Shown here piece after piece: positions 63,990 through 64,000 of a stretch of DNA of 64,000 bases. This stretch comes from DASQZT01 sp963728965. GTDB taxonomy: Bacteria; Acidobacteriota; Terriglobia; Bryobacterales; Bryobacteraceae. Within the stretch, counting starts at the first letter, position 1. Each line of letters opens with the position of its first letter. The translations under genes and the position numbers were made by a program. Where the stretch lies: positions 434,001-498,000 of the forward strand of contig CAVSMH010000012.1 in the NCBI GenBank assembly GCA_963728965.1, read 5' to 3'. The notes under the pieces were generated by a model, which did no database searches, had not been told where the DNA came from, and was given only the letters and a program-made list of their open reading frames with translations.

Positions 63990-64000
63990 CGCAAGACGAG
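63986..64000 (+). CDS. Start of the next gene, cut by the window edge
   Basis: ATG 63986 overlaps the trpA stop by the same four-base ATGA pattern as the earlier trp junctions, so translation of a following gene is likely. Only MTQDE is visible. A chorismate mutase-like N-terminus would fit the pathway but five residues cannot show it. Confidence 0.5.

Overview
The window looks like the chromosome of a GC-rich soil bacterium, most likely an Acidobacteriota of the Solibacter/Bryobacter type. That placement is an inference from protein style and gene content: TMTC-like TPR membrane protein, alginate-export-type porin, GMC-like Gfo/Idh Tat protein, very large hybrid kinases, many IS elements. 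It is not based on a marker gene. The window divides sharply into an accessory, heavily eroded left half (1 to about 33.9 kb) and an intact core right half (33.9 to 64 kb).

Left edge (1-663): the 3' end of a type I restriction specificity gene is followed by a 3' fragment of tRNA-Leu(GAG) that starts exactly in the anticodon loop. This is what the far end of a tRNA-integrated genomic island looks like, so the island probably extends leftwards out of the window. From 1.7 to 4.2 kb there is an intact sigma-54 response regulator and a small DUF2934 protein.

4.2-15.1 kb is a gene graveyard. Pieces of a glucan phosphorylase, a glycosyltransferase, an IS21-like three-gene element (zinc-finger protein, ParB-like protein, transposase), MgtA, a DnaJ-type zinc-finger protein, a SpoIIE phosphatase, a cupin, two sensor kinases, IS3 and IS5 pieces and a phospholipase C lie end to end, on both strands, with deletions and one-base indels. 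A few small stress or envelope genes survive among them: a Q-rich secreted protein, a YflT-like glycine-zipper protein, a PRC-barrel protein and a CsbD-like protein.

15.4-33.7 kb holds large signalling genes (a CheB/CheR/PAS/kinase/REC protein split by a frameshift, and an intact hybrid histidine kinase with a periplasmic sensor), more IS elements (IS630 remnant, IS1380-type, an IS5/IS1182-like copy whose ends and CTAG target duplication can be read, a DUF6788+transposase pair), arfB, DUF309, sixA and a Tat-exported Gfo/Idh-like oxidoreductase.

33.9-64 kb is tightly packed and free of frameshifts: recO-glyQ-glyS-ppdK; a YHS-domain protein; amrS and a fused amrB-amrA (AmmeMemoRadiSam); an M16 peptidase divergent from rlmN; an F420/NADP-reductase-like protein; a porin; a TMTC-like membrane protein; a fused NfnA-NfnB flavoprotein with a rubrerythrin; two small look-alike single-TM proteins; the overlapping run thrC-tldD-pmbA-(TIR-TM-14xWD40); and trpC-trpF-trpB-trpA with four-base ATGA overlaps, running off the right edge into another gene.

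The most interesting items are the TIR-WD40 gene translationally close-coupled to the TldD/PmbA protease genes, the tRNA-Leu att scar, three 16-bp repeats just upstream of the ParB-like gene of the IS21-like element, the AmrB-AmrA fusion, and the paired small membrane proteins.
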